Assembly (NCBI GenBank): GCA_016185245.1 | Contig: JACPNZ010000008.1 | Location: 1 to 64,000, forward strand | Direction of reading: 5' to 3' | Length of the DNA stretch: 64,000 bases | Origin: Hyphomicrobiales bacterium | GTDB taxonomy: Bacteria > Pseudomonadota > Alphaproteobacteria > Rhizobiales > Aestuariivirgaceae | Shown: positions 55,217 to 63,376 of the stretch, piece by piece | Numbering within the stretch: the first letter of the stretch is position 1 | How the letters are laid out: every line of letters begins with the position of its first letter | Notes under the pieces: model-generated | What the model saw: only the letters and a program-made list of their open reading frames with translations | The model's database searches: none | Told to the model about the DNA's origin: nothing | Translations under genes and position numbers: made by a program

Positions 55217-55843
55217 ATGAATCGTCTAAATCGCCGTGATTTGCTCGCCGCTGCCGCCGCTGTAGCGACCCTCCCGTGGCTCGGCCGGGGGGCCCTCGCC
55301 GCCATTGACCTGGCTGCCCTCAACAAGCCACCGGAACTTGGCGAGATGGAGCTGGGCAACCCCAAATCCAAGGTGACGATGATCGAATATGCTTCGGCGA
55401 CCTGCCCGCACTGCGCCGTCTTCGACAAGGAAGCGTTTCCGCAACTGAAGAAGGAATACATCGATACCAACAAGATACGTTTCGTATTCCGCGAGTACGT
55501 GCGGAACGACGCGGACCTTGCCGCCTTCATGATCGCGCGCAGCTTGCCCAAGGACGCCTATTTCCCGCTGATGGACATTTACTTCACCACGCAGGAGACC
55601 TGGACCGCCGGAAACTGGGGCGACGGACTGTTCAACATCGCCAAGCAGGCGGGCTTCACCCAGGAGAAATTCGACGCCACCATCAAGGACGCGGAACTGG
55701 CCAGGAAGATCCTCGCGATTCGCGATGGTGGCGAGAGTTTCGGGGTCCAGGGCACGCCGACCTTCTTCATCAACGGCGACAAGCTGGAGGGCGAGCAGAA
55801 GATCGAAACGCTGAGGGCCAAGATCGATCCGCTCCTCGCCTGA
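55217..55843 (+). CDS. DsbA-family thiol:disulfide oxidoreductase
   Basis: A 208-residue periplasmic thioredoxin-fold protein. The N-terminus NRLNRRDLLAAAAAVATLPW has a twin-arginine-like signal, suggesting Tat export of the folded protein. The active site Cys-Pro-His-Cys is in YASATCPHCAVFDKEAFPQL, and the cis-Pro loop is in VQGTPTFFINGDKL. This is the DSBA-like/thioredoxin_4 group that often accompanies dciA and smc in alphaproteobacteria; its substrates are unknown. Confidence 0.9.
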   Translation: MNRLNRRDLLAAAAAVATLPWLGRGALAAIDLAALNKPPELGEMELGNPKSKVTMIEYASATCPHCAVFDKEAFPQLKKEYIDTNKIRFVFREYVRNDADLAAFMIARSLPKDAYFPLMDIYFTTQETWTAGNWGDGLFNIAKQAGFTQEKFDATIKDAELARKILAIRDGGESFGVQGTPTFFINGDKLEGEQKIETLRAKIDPLLA

Positions 55844-55892
55844 GGAGCCGGCCGGGCCCACACGGTCCCGGTCAATGGGGGTAAGGGGAACC

Positions 55893-58800
55893 ATGAAATT
55901 CACACGTCTGAGGCTGTCCGGATTCAAATCCTTCGTCGAGCCCACCGATCTCCTGATCGAGCCGGGATTGACCGGTGTCGTCGGGCCCAATGGCTGCGGC
56001 AAGTCGAACCTGCTCGAAGCGTTGCGCTGGGTGATGGGCGAAAGCTCCTACAAGTCGATGCGCGGCGCCGGCATGGACGATGTGATTTTCGCCGGCACCA
56101 CCCAGCGGCCGGCTCGCAATCTCGCCGAAGTCATGGTGACGCTGGCCAATGACGACCGCACCGCACCGGCCCAGCACAATGACAGCGACACGTTGGAAAT
56201 CTCGCGCCGCATCGAGCGCGAGGCGGGCTCGGCCTATCGCATCAACGGCCGCGATGTCAGGGCCCGCGACGTGCAGCTCCTGTTCGCCGATGCCTCGACG
56301 GGGGCGCGCTCGCCGGCGCTTGTCCGCCAGGGCCAGATCGCCGAACTGATCAACGCCAAGCCCCAGGCCCGCCGCCTCATCCTCGAGGAGGCCGCCGGCA
56401 TCACCGGGCTCCACTCCCGCCGCCACGAGGCCGAACTCAAGCTCAAGGCGGCGGAACAGAATCTCACCCGCCTCGAGGATGTCACCTCCCAGCTCGAGAC
56501 CCAGCTCAACAGCCTGAAGCGTCAGGCCCGCCAGGCCATCAAATACAAGCAGATATCCGCCGAGATCCGGCGCCTCGAGGCGGCCGGCCTCTATGCCGCC
56601 TGGCAGGAGGCGGCCGCGACGGCGGCGAAGGACGAAGCCGCTCTCGATGCGGCAACGCGCCTGCTCGCCGAGCACACCCGTGCGGCTTCCGAGAAACTCC
56701 GCCGGCGCGACGATCTGGGCGAGACCCTGCCGGCCTTGCGCGAGCAGGAGACGATCCGCGCCGCCGTCGCCCAGCGCATTTCGCTGGAGCGCAACGCCCT
56801 TGACGAGGAAGAGCGCCGGGCCGAGGCCCGGGCCCGCGAGCTTGACGCCCGCAGGGCCCAGATCGACGGCGATCTCTCCCGCGAGCACGAGCTTCTCGGC
56901 GATACCGACCGGGTGCTTGCGGGACTGGCGGCCGAGCACCAGAGGCTCACTGCGGCGCAAGGTGCCGACAGCGATATCCGAGCAAGTGCCGCCGTGGCGC
57001 TGCAGGCGGCCGCCGCCGCACTCGCCGGCTCGCAGGCCGCCGCCGATGCGGCCGCAGCCCAGCTCTCCGAGCTCTCCGCCCGGCGCAACGCGATTGCGCG
57101 GACGATCGAGGAACAGAAATCCCGCATCGCCAGGTTCGAGCGCGAGGCCGCCGAAACCGAAGCCCGCCGCGGCGCCCTCCTCGCCCAGTTCGGCGCCGGC
57201 GACGACGGCGAGACATTGGCCGCCGCGGTTGAGTTGGCCATCGCCACGGCCGGCAGCGGCGAGGCCGCCGTCGCCGAGGCGGAAGCGGCAGTGCGCAGCG
57301 CCCGCGCCGCCGAAGCCGAAACCCGCCAGGCCAATGACGAGGCGCGACGCGACGCCGACCGCCTGCACACCGAAGTCCGTACCCTGACAAATCTGCTGAA
57401 GGCCGGGTCCGGCGAATTGTGGCCGGCCCTGGTCGATGCGGTCACGGTCGAACAGGGCTATGAAACCGCACTCGGTGCCGCCCTTGGTGACGACATCGAT
57501 GCCTCGGCCGACGAGGCGGCACCCGTCCACTGGCGCGGGCTTCCGCCGCTTGCCGGGGCAGCACCGCTGCCCGAAGGTGCGGCACCGCTCAGCCAATTCG
57601 TGCAGGCGCCGCCGGCGCTGCAGCGGCGGCTTTCCCACATCGGTGTGGTCTCGAAGGTCCTGGGTCCGGCGTTGCAGCCGCAGCTCAGGGCCGGCCAGCG
57701 GCTGGTCTCGCGCGAGGGCGATGTCTGGCGCTGGGATGGCTTCACCGCTGCGGCGGACGCGCCCAGCGCCGCAGCCAGACGATTGGCCGAACGCAACCGG
57801 CTCACCATTCTCGAAGGCGAACGGCAAGAGGCGGTGGCCGCCGCCGAAGCGGTCCGCTCCCGGTTCGAAGCTTCCCGCGCTGCCGTCGAATCCGCGGTTA
57901 CTACCGAGCGACAGCGCCGCGAGGCGCTCCGCGCCGCCCAGTCGGCGGTGGAATTTGCCAGGCGCGCCCTTGCCACCCATGAGCGCCAGACGGCCGAACG
58001 CCTGGCCCAGACCTCGGCCCTCGACGAAGCACTCCGCCGCATCGGCCAGTCGCTGACCGAGGCCGGTGAACTTCTATCCGCTGCCGAAACCGAGGCCCGG
58101 TCCCTGCCGGTCCTCGACACGCTGCAGGCCGAGCTTGCGGGTTTGCGCGATGCGGTCAACCGCGACCGGGCGCACTATGCCGAAGCCCGCAGCGCTCACG
58201 ACGGGCTCGAGCGCGAGGCCCGGGCCCGGGCCGACCGGCTCAAGGCGATCGACGGCGAGCGCCGGCAGTGGGGCGAGCGGGCTGCCCGCGCCGCCGGCCA
58301 GATCGAGCAACTCTCGTCGCGGGCCGAGGAAACCCGCGCCACCATCGCCGAGCTTGCCGCCGTGCCGCGTGAGCTCGCCGACAAGCGCCTCAGATTGATG
58401 AACCTGCTGGCCGAGGCCGAGGCCGAGCGGCGCACCGCGGCGGATGCGCTGGCTGCCGCCGAGAACGCCGTGCGCGCCGCCGACCAGGAGCTGCGCGCCG
58501 CCCAGGAACTCCTCTCTTCCACCCGCGAGGACCAAGCCCGGCGCGAAGCAAGACTCGAGGCAAGCAGGCGGGCCCACGCCCATTGCGAGCACCGCATCGC
58601 CGAGACGCTGCAATGCCAGCCCTCCGAGGTTCTCGCCAATGCCGGGCTCGATCCGGAAAAACTCCCCGACCCGCAAGAGATCGAGCGCAAGCTGTTTTCG
58701 CTGCGCGACGACCGCGAGCGCCTCGGCGGGGTCAATCTCCGGGCCGAGGAAGAAGCCGCCGAAGTGGCCAAGCAACTCGACACCCTGATCAAGGAACGCG

Positions 58801-59348
58801 ACGACCTGGTGCAGGCAATCCACAAGCTGCGCGGCGCCATTTCGAGCCTCAACCGCGAAGGCCGGCAGCGGCTGCTCGATGCCTTTGGCACGGTCAACGA
58901 GAAATTCGGCGAGCTCTTCACCACCCTGTTCGGCGGCGGCAAGGCGGAATTGCAGCTGATCGAGTCCGACGATCCGCTGGAAGCCGGCCTCGAGATCCTC
59001 GCCCATCCGCCGGGCAAGAAGCCGACCACCCTGTCGCTTCTGTCGGGCGGCGAGCAGACGCTCACCGCACTCTCCCTCATCTTCGCGGTGTTCCTCACCA
59101 ACCCATCGCCCATCTGCGTCCTCGACGAAGTCGATGCACCCCTCGACGATTTCAATGTCGAGCGCTTCTGCAACCTGCTCGATGCCATGCTGGAGCGCAC
59201 CGACACGCGCTTCCTGATCATCACCCACCATGCCCTCACCATGGCGCGGATGAACCGGCTCTATGGCGTCACCATGCTGGAGCGCGGCATATCGCAGCTC
59301 GTCTCGGTCGACCTCGAAGAGGCCGAGCGGCTGAAGGAGGCGGTGTAG
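55893..59348 (+). CDS. smc: Chromosome segregation protein SMC
   Basis: Condensin-like ATPase of 1151 residues. The N-terminal ATPase half has the Walker A GPNGCGKSNLLEALRWVMGE; two long Ala/Glu/Arg-rich coiled coils (about 165-510 and 640-1000) flank a hinge near residues 510-600 (LWPALVDAVTVEQGYETALG). The C-terminal half has the signature LSLLSGGEQTLTALSLIF and Walker B ICVLDEVDAPLDD. I chose ATG 55893 (MKFTRLRLSGFKSF) with AAGGGG upstream over an ATG 18 bases earlier. scpA and scpB are not in the window. Confidence 0.96.
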   Translation: MKFTRLRLSGFKSFVEPTDLLIEPGLTGVVGPNGCGKSNLLEALRWVMGESSYKSMRGAGMDDVIFAGTTQRPARNLAEVMVTLANDDRTAPAQHNDSDTLEISRRIEREAGSAYRINGRDVRARDVQLLFADASTGARSPALVRQGQIAELINAKPQARRLILEEAAGITGLHSRRHEAELKLKAAEQNLTRLEDVTSQLETQLNSLKRQARQAIKYKQISAEIRRLEAAGLYAAWQEAAATAAKDEAALDAATRLLAEHTRAASEKLRRRDDLGETLPALREQETIRAAVAQRISLERNALDEEERRAEARARELDARRAQIDGDLSREHELLGDTDRVLAGLAAEHQRLTAAQGADSDIRASAAVALQAAAAALAGSQAAADAAAAQLSELSARRNAIARTIEEQKSRIARFEREAAETEARRGALLAQFGAGDDGETLAAAVELAIATAGSGEAAVAEAEAAVRSARAAEAETRQANDEARRDADRLHTEVRTLTNLLKAGSGELWPALVDAVTVEQGYETALGAALGDDIDASADEAAPVHWRGLPPLAGAAPLPEGAAPLSQFVQAPPALQRRLSHIGVVSKVLGPALQPQLRAGQRLVSREGDVWRWDGFTAAADAPSAAARRLAERNRLTILEGERQEAVAAAEAVRSRFEASRAAVESAVTTERQRREALRAAQSAVEFARRALATHERQTAERLAQTSALDEALRRIGQSLTEAGELLSAAETEARSLPVLDTLQAELAGLRDAVNRDRAHYAEARSAHDGLEREARARADRLKAIDGERRQWGERAARAAGQIEQLSSRAEETRATIAELAAVPRELADKRLRLMNLLAEAEAERRTAADALAAAENAVRAADQELRAAQELLSSTREDQARREARLEASRRAHAHCEHRIAETLQCQPSEVLANAGLDPEKLPDPQEIERKLFSLRDDRERLGGVNLRAEEEAAEVAKQLDTLIKERDDLVQAIHKLRGAISSLNREGRQRLLDAFGTVNEKFGELFTTLFGGGKAELQLIESDDPLEAGLEILAHPPGKKPTTLSLLSGGEQTLTALSLIFAVFLTNPSPICVLDEVDAPLDDFNVERFCNLLDAMLERTDTRFLIITHHALTMARMNRLYGVTMLERGISQLVSVDLEEAERLKEAV

Positions 59349-59359
59349 AACTCCGCCCG

Positions 59360-59956
59360 ATGAACCTGGTCTTCGATCTCGGCAATGTTCTGCTGCGCTG
59401 GGACCCGCGCTTTCTCTATCGCAAGCTCTTTGCCGACGAAGCGCGCATGGAGTGGTTCCTCGCCACCGTCTGCAACAATGATTGGAACCTCGAACAGGAT
59501 CGCGGCCGGAGCTTTGCCGAAGGGGTGGCCGAAGCGACCCGCCGCCACCCGGAACTTGCCGCCGAGATCGAAGCCTACGACCGGCGCTGGCACGAAACCC
59601 TTCCCGCGGCGATCGACGCCAGCGTGGCGATTCTCGAGGAGCTCGCCGCGGCGGGCCACCCCCTCTTTGCCATCACCAACTGGAACGGCGAGAAGTTCCG
59701 CGAGACGCGGGTCCGCTTTGCCTTCCTCGGCCGGTTTCGCGATATTGTCGTTTCCGGTGACGTTGGCCTCATCAAGCCCGACCCCGCCATCTACCGCCTG
59801 CTCGTCGCCCGCAACGGTCTCGATCCCGCCCGCTCGCTGTTCATCGACGACAATGCCGCCAATGTGGCAGGAGCCGTGGCGGTGGGCATGGCCGGCCACC
59901 ACTTTACTGGCCCGGCGGACCTTCGCGCCGCGCTTACCGCCCGGGGGCTTTTGTAG
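59360..59956 (+). CDS. HAD-superfamily hydrolase (YihX-like)
   Basis: A 198-residue phosphatase that follows smc by 11 bp. HAD motifs: LVFDLGNVLLRW (nucleophile Asp, with Asn replacing the usual second Asp spacing as in YihX-like members), FAITNWNG (II), Lys in GLIKPDPAIY (III) and LFIDDNAANVAGA (IV). The YihX group hydrolyses sugar phosphates such as glucose-1-phosphate; substrate here unproven. An intrinsic terminator follows about 42 bp later. Confidence 0.85.
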   Translation: MNLVFDLGNVLLRWDPRFLYRKLFADEARMEWFLATVCNNDWNLEQDRGRSFAEGVAEATRRHPELAAEIEAYDRRWHETLPAAIDASVAILEELAAAGHPLFAITNWNGEKFRETRVRFAFLGRFRDIVVSGDVGLIKPDPAIYRLLVARNGLDPARSLFIDDNAANVAGAVAVGMAGHHFTGPADLRAALTARGLL

Positions 59957-59997
59957 AATCGCCGGAAGTTGCTCCGGATTTTTCGACGCATTGCCGC

Positions 59998-60022
59998 AAA
60001 CCGCTGAAAACTCGCGGTTTTT
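59998..60022 (+). terminator. Intrinsic terminator after the smc-HAD run
   Basis: AAACCGC and GCGGTTT pair around the loop TGAAAACTC and run into TTT. It separates the smc group from the atp operon promoter, which begins about 28 bp later. The stem is short but the T-run is in the right place. Confidence 0.65.
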
Positions 60023-60049
60023 CCGTATCCGCCGGCGCCGATCCACGGC

Positions 60050-60078
60050 TTGACACACTATCGCCTCGCAACTATGGT
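60050..60078 (+). promoter_or_regulatory. Sigma-70-type promoter of the atp operon
   Basis: TTGACA (60050-60055) and TATGGT (60073-60078) are 17 bp apart, a near-consensus housekeeping promoter. The predicted start near 60085 leaves a leader of about 50 bases that contains a G+C-rich hairpin (GGGCG/CGCCC at 60096-60110) ahead of atpI. Confidence 0.75.
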
Positions 60079-60137
60079 GCGCGCGATTTTGAGGGGGGCG
60101 TCGGACGCCCGCCGCAGCCGAATCTTCGAGCGTGATC

Positions 60138-60500
60138 ATGACGGAACCCGGCCAACGGCCGACATCGGATCAGCTCGAGGATTTCGAGCGGCGGCTGGAC
60201 AAGACGCTTCAGGAGCGGCGCGGGGTTCAAAAACCGGATACGGCGGAAGGCTCGGCAGCGGGCCTTGCCCTGCGGGCGGTGAGCGAGCTTTTCGTCGGTC
60301 TTGCCGTGACCATGGGTTTGGGGTGGATGGCCGACAAGTGGCTCGGCACGGCGCCCTGGATCATGCTGGCGATGATGCCGCTGGGCCTGGCGGCGGGGGT
60401 GGTGAACGTCATGCGCCTCTCCCACTCCAAGCAGGCGGATGAAGTTCTCGGCGGCAAGGGCAAACCTGCGCCTTCCGTCAAAGACGATGATGAGGATTGA
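60138..60500 (+). CDS. atpI: ATP synthase subunit I (AtpI-type)
   Basis: A 120-residue membrane protein that assists assembly of the c-ring of the FO sector, perhaps through magnesium handling. A hydrophilic N-terminus with RRLDKTLQERRG precedes two membrane helices (SELFVGLAVTMGLGWMADK and WIMLAMMPLGLAAGVVNVM), and the tail is acidic. ATG 60138 begins MTEPGQRP; a GTG two codons earlier is possible. It is first in the FO operon, two bases before the atpB start. Confidence 0.88.
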   Translation: MTEPGQRPTSDQLEDFERRLDKTLQERRGVQKPDTAEGSAAGLALRAVSELFVGLAVTMGLGWMADKWLGTAPWIMLAMMPLGLAAGVVNVMRLSHSKQADEVLGGKGKPAPSVKDDDED

Positions 60501-60502
60501 AC

Positions 60503-61246
60503 GTGGCAGCTGAATCCGGCGGAAAGATCATTGACCCGATCTCGCAGTTCCTGATCAAGCCGGTGTTCGGCGACGGTCCGCTCGGCACCTTCACCTTCAC
60601 CAATTCCTCCCTGTCGGCGGTGATCGCGGTAAGTCTTGCCGTCGCCCTGTTCCTGCTGGCGCCCACCCAGCTGATCCCCACCCGCCTGCAGTCGGCGGCC
60701 GAGAGCCTCTACGAATTCGTTTACAACATGACGCACGAGGTGCTGCACGACAATGCGCGGCGCTATTTCCCCTTCGTACTGACGCTGTTCTCCTTCATCC
60801 TGTTCTCCAATGTGCTGGGCCTCATTCCCTACGCCTTCACGGTGACCAGCCACTATGTCGTCACCCTGGCCTTGGCGCTCACCGTGTTCGTCGGCGCCAC
60901 CATCATCGGCTTCATCCGCAATGGTTTCGGCTATCTCAAGCTGTTCGTGCCGTCGGGGGTTCCCGGCATTCTCTTGCCGCTGGTGGTGGTGATCGAGATC
61001 GTCTCCTACTTCATCCGGCCGATGAGTCTGTCGATTCGTCTCTTCGCCAACATGATGGCCGGCCACATGATGCTCCAGGTGATGGCCGGCTTCGTCATCA
61101 TGCTCGGGCTTGCAGCCGGTTGGCTGCCGCTCGCCGCCATGGTCGGGCTCATGGGCCTCGAAGTTCTGGTCGCCGCCCTTCAGGCCTATGTATTCGCCCT
61201 TCTCACCTGCATGTATCTCAACGATGCCATGCATGTGGATCACTAA
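60503..61246 (+). CDS. atpB: ATP synthase FO subunit a
   Basis: Integral membrane subunit of 247 residues that forms the proton half-channels against the c-ring. The essential Arg is in MSLSIRLFANMMAGHMML (about residue 177), and DPISQFLIKPVFG lies at the N-terminus. I chose GTG 60503, with GAGG upstream and two bases after the atpI stop; a TTG six bases earlier would also work. The preceding and following genes are FO subunits in the usual alphaproteobacterial order. Confidence 0.94.
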   Translation: MAAESGGKIIDPISQFLIKPVFGDGPLGTFTFTNSSLSAVIAVSLAVALFLLAPTQLIPTRLQSAAESLYEFVYNMTHEVLHDNARRYFPFVLTLFSFILFSNVLGLIPYAFTVTSHYVVTLALALTVFVGATIIGFIRNGFGYLKLFVPSGVPGILLPLVVVIEIVSYFIRPMSLSIRLFANMMAGHMMLQVMAGFVIMLGLAAGWLPLAAMVGLMGLEVLVAALQAYVFALLTCMYLNDAMHVDH

Positions 61247-61281
61247 GACAGCTTTAAACCTCTTATCTCAGGAGAAAGACC

Positions 61282-61506
61282 ATGGATCTCGCAGCAGCTA
61301 AGGCAATCGGCGCCGGCATCGCGGCCATAGCGCTGGGTGGCGCCGGCATCGGTATCGGCCACATCTTCGGCAACTACCTGGCGGGCGCGCTGCGCAATCC
61401 GGCTGCCGCCGCCGGCCAGCGCGGCACGCTGTTCCTGGGCTTTGCCTTTGCCGAAGCGACGGGCCTCATCGGCTTCGCCGTCGCCATGCTCATCCTTTTC
61501 GGCTAA
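61282..61506 (+). CDS. atpE: ATP synthase FO subunit c
   Basis: A 74-residue proteolipid with two membrane helices. The first holds the glycine motif [12 protein letters not shown] that packs the ring; the second holds the proton-binding carboxylate Glu58 in [17 protein letters not shown]. The polar loop between them is [17 protein letters not shown] precedes the ATG, giving the strong initiation needed for high copy number. A hairpin lies just after the stop. Confidence 0.96.
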   Translation: MDLAAAKAIGAGIAAIALGGAGIGIGHIFGNYLAGALRNPAAAAGQRGTLFLGFAFAEATGLIGFAVAMLILFG

Positions 61507-61520
61507 CCCAAACGGACGCC

Positions 61521-61542
61521 CTGCCGAAAATTTCGCCGGCAG
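61521..61542 (+). promoter_or_regulatory. Hairpin between atpE and atpF'
   Basis: CTGCCG and CGGCAG form a 6-bp stem with a 10-base loop that includes CGAAAATTTCG as an alternative dyad. No T-run follows. In other bacteria such structures stabilise atpE mRNA or cause partial termination so that subunit c is made in excess; the same role is possible here. Confidence 0.4.
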
Positions 61543-61569
61543 TCATCCTTAAGGCAATGGGACCAACCG

Positions 61570-62073
61570 ATGGCCGAACCCAAAGTAGGTATGCCGCAAC
61601 TCGATCCGACGGCCTGGCCGACCCAGCTCTTTTGGCTGGCGGTCACCTTCGTGGCACTCTACATCGTCATCTCGCGCATCGTCATTCCGCGCACCGGCGG
61701 CGCCATCGCCAAGCGCAAGTCGACGATCGACGGCAATCTGGCCGCGGCCCAGCAGCTGAAGGAACGCGCCGACAAGGCGGTTGCCGCCTATGAGGCGCAG
61801 CTGGCGGAGGCCCGGCAGCGGGCCGATGGCATCGCCAAGGAGAACTACGCGACCCTGGCGGCCGAGATCACCGAGGTCCGCGGCAAGCTCGACCGCTCGC
61901 TCATCGCCATGATCGGCGATGCCGAAAAGCGGGTGGGGGCGGCCAAGGCCCGGGCCCTTGCCGACGTGAACGCGGTGGCCGCCGAGATCGCCGCCAACAT
62001 CGTCAGCGAACTGGTGGGCATCGCAGTTTCGGCTGGCGATGCCGCCGCGGCGGTCGCCAAGGCCGCGAAGTAG
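61570..62073 (+). CDS. atpF2: ATP synthase FO subunit b'
   Basis: A 167-residue stator subunit. One membrane helix near residues 18-38 (LFWLAVTFVALYIVISRIV) is followed by a long Ala/Glu/Lys-rich helix that forms the peripheral stalk with subunit b. Photosynthetic bacteria and alphaproteobacteria carry this second b-type gene ahead of atpF. It lies 63 bp after atpE and 9 bp before atpF. Confidence 0.92.
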   Translation: MAEPKVGMPQLDPTAWPTQLFWLAVTFVALYIVISRIVIPRTGGAIAKRKSTIDGNLAAAQQLKERADKAVAAYEAQLAEARQRADGIAKENYATLAAEITEVRGKLDRSLIAMIGDAEKRVGAAKARALADVNAVAAEIAANIVSELVGIAVSAGDAAAAVAKAAK

Positions 62074-62082
62074 GAGGCACCA

Positions 62083-62574
62083 ATGTCGTTCTTCCGCGAA
62101 GCCGAAAGCTGGGTGCTGGTCGCCTTCCTGCTGTTCATTGCCCTCCTCGTCTACCTGAAGGTGCCGGCGATGGCGGCCAAGATGCTCGACGAGCGTTCGG
62201 CCCGGATCGCCAAGGAGCTCGACGAGGCCCGGAAGCTCCGCGAAGAGGCGGAGGCGCTGCTTGCCGCCTACGAGAAGAAGCGGGCCGAAGCCGAAAAGCT
62301 CGCCGCCGACATCGTCGCCCAGGCGCGAGCCGACGCCGTCGACTATGGGATCGAATCGCGCCGCAAGATGGGCGACATGCTCGACCGTCTCACCAAACAC
62401 GCCGAGCAGCAGATCGCCCAGGCCGAGGCGGCGGCGGTGAAGGAAGTGCGCAACGCGGTGATCGACGTGGCGGTGGCCGCGGCCGAAACGCTCACCGCCG
62501 ACGCGGTCAAGGGTGCGAAGGGTGCCGCCCTCGTCGACCAGTCGATCGCCGCGGTCAAGTCGCGGCTCAACTGA
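62083..62574 (+). CDS. atpF: ATP synthase FO subunit b
   Basis: A 163-residue stator subunit with an N-terminal membrane helix (SWVLVAFLLFIALLVYLKV) and a long charged coiled-coil region (ELDEARKLREEAEALLAAYEKKRAEAE) that dimerises with b' and contacts F1. GGAGG precedes the ATG. It is the last gene of the FO operon; an intrinsic terminator follows, so the F1 genes (atpHAGDC) lie elsewhere, as is common in alphaproteobacteria. Confidence 0.93.
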   Translation: MSFFREAESWVLVAFLLFIALLVYLKVPAMAAKMLDERSARIAKELDEARKLREEAEALLAAYEKKRAEAEKLAADIVAQARADAVDYGIESRRKMGDMLDRLTKHAEQQIAQAEAAAVKEVRNAVIDVAVAAAETLTADAVKGAKGAALVDQSIAAVKSRLN

Positions 62575-62587
62575 ACTCAATACCGAT

Positions 62588-62610
62588 GCCCGGCCATGGC
62601 GCCGGGCTTT
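62588..62610 (+). terminator. Intrinsic terminator of the atp operon
   Basis: GCCCGGC and GCCGGGC pair as a perfect 7-bp stem around CATGGC, followed by TTTCTCATTTC. It lies 14 bp after the atpF stop and just before the 3' end of the convergent vapC-like gene. Confidence 0.85.
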
Positions 62611-62616
62611 CTCATT

Positions 62617-63060
62617 TCAGGCACCGTTGTGGCATTCGCCGGTCCACGGGTTGAGAACGGGAACGCCGGTCACTTCCAGATGTTTGATGTCTCGCGAAGC
62701 GATTTGCATCCGATTGTGACGGGCTAGGGCGGCCAACAAGAGATCCGGCTCCGGGACCGTTCGCTTCTGTCGTGCAAGTGCCCCGCCGAGCAGCCGCCAC
62801 TCAAACAATACGCCTTCGTCAACGCCCAGAATCCGTCCCGAGAAGACCGACCGGACTGATGTTTCCAGCCATGTTTCGAGTTGTGACCTCGCGTCCGGAT
62901 CGGTCTGCAATGCGATACCATAGCGAATTTCCGCGAAGGCAATCGTCGACAAGAAGATGTTTTCGCTTCCGGCCGCTCGCATCCATTGCACGACTTTCGC
63001 ATCCGGGCGCTTCTTGCGAAGTTCCGACACGACATTGGTATCAAGAAGCCAGCGACTCAA
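62617..63060 (-). CDS. VapC/FitB-type PIN-domain ribonuclease toxin
   Basis: A 147-residue PIN protein. Active-site acids: Asp in WLLDTNVVSELRK (about residue 7), Glu in FAEIRYGIALQ, Asp in VPEPDLLLAALARHN and Asp in IASRDIKHL. The N-terminus and LNPW ending match the FitB subgroup, which works with Phd- or AbrB-type antitoxins. It overlaps the upstream antitoxin gene by four bases. It is unrelated in detail to the vapC at 9.8 kb, so the two modules were acquired separately. Confidence 0.87.
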   Translation of the reverse strand: MSRWLLDTNVVSELRKKRPDAKVVQWMRAAGSENIFLSTIAFAEIRYGIALQTDPDARSQLETWLETSVRSVFSGRILGVDEGVLFEWRLLGGALARQKRTVPEPDLLLAALARHNRMQIASRDIKHLEVTGVPVLNPWTGECHNGA

Positions 63061-63317
63061 AACTCGACATCCCGGAAGCCGCCACGGGTTCGCAGCCGCG
63101 GAATTTCGAAGCCTTTCACCGGGCAGGCCTGGAAAGCGGTAAGGATGTCGTCGACCGACGGTCCCCGCGCCCGGGTATCGGACGCCGGAACAATATGGAC
63201 GGCTTCCTTGCCATGGACGGTCACCACTTGGAGGCCATCGCTCTTCGCCTGGCGCACTAGCTGGCTGAATTTGGCCTTGGCCTCTTGAAGCGACCAGAAA
63301 CGGCTGTGCTTGTTCAT
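63057..63317 (-). CDS. Phd/YefM-type antitoxin
   Basis: An 86-residue antitoxin. WSLQEAKAKFSQLVRQAKSDGLQVVTVHGKEA is the Phd/YefM DNA-binding and dimerisation domain; the tail (DILTAFQACPVKGFEIPR) would wrap the toxin. ATG 63317 has a strong GGAGA five bases upstream; a TTG at 63329 would give four more residues but would overlap the operator. A 29-bp palindromic operator lies directly before the gene. Confidence 0.87.
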   Translation of the reverse strand: MNKHSRFWSLQEAKAKFSQLVRQAKSDGLQVVTVHGKEAVHIVPASDTRARGPSVDDILTAFQACPVKGFEIPRLRTRGGFRDVEF

Positions 63318-63327
63318 GTAATTCTCC

Positions 63328-63356
63328 AATTCTGACTAGTCAGACTAGTCAGAATT
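63328..63356. promoter_or_regulatory. 29-bp palindromic operator of the Phd/VapC module
   Basis: AATTCTGACTAGTC, a central A and GACTAGTCAGAATT form a perfect 29-bp palindrome apart from the central base. It contains two overlapping ACTAGT units nine bases apart, as expected for cooperative binding of two antitoxin dimers. It starts 11 bp before the antitoxin ATG. The promoter itself probably overlaps it. Confidence 0.8.
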
Positions 63357-63376
63357 GGCACTTCTGTCAAATCCCC

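Noticed and set aside
55872-57980. A very long open frame antisense to smc (about 700 codons)
   Set aside because: It mirrors the Ala/Glu/Arg-rich coiled coil of smc in G+C-rich DNA, has no recognisable domain and a biased Gly/Arg/Ala composition; stop codons are rare on the opposite strand of such genes.
59998-60022. Reading the hairpin before the atp operon as a riboswitch
   Set aside because: It lies upstream of the promoter elements, so it cannot be part of the atp leader; it fits a simple terminator.
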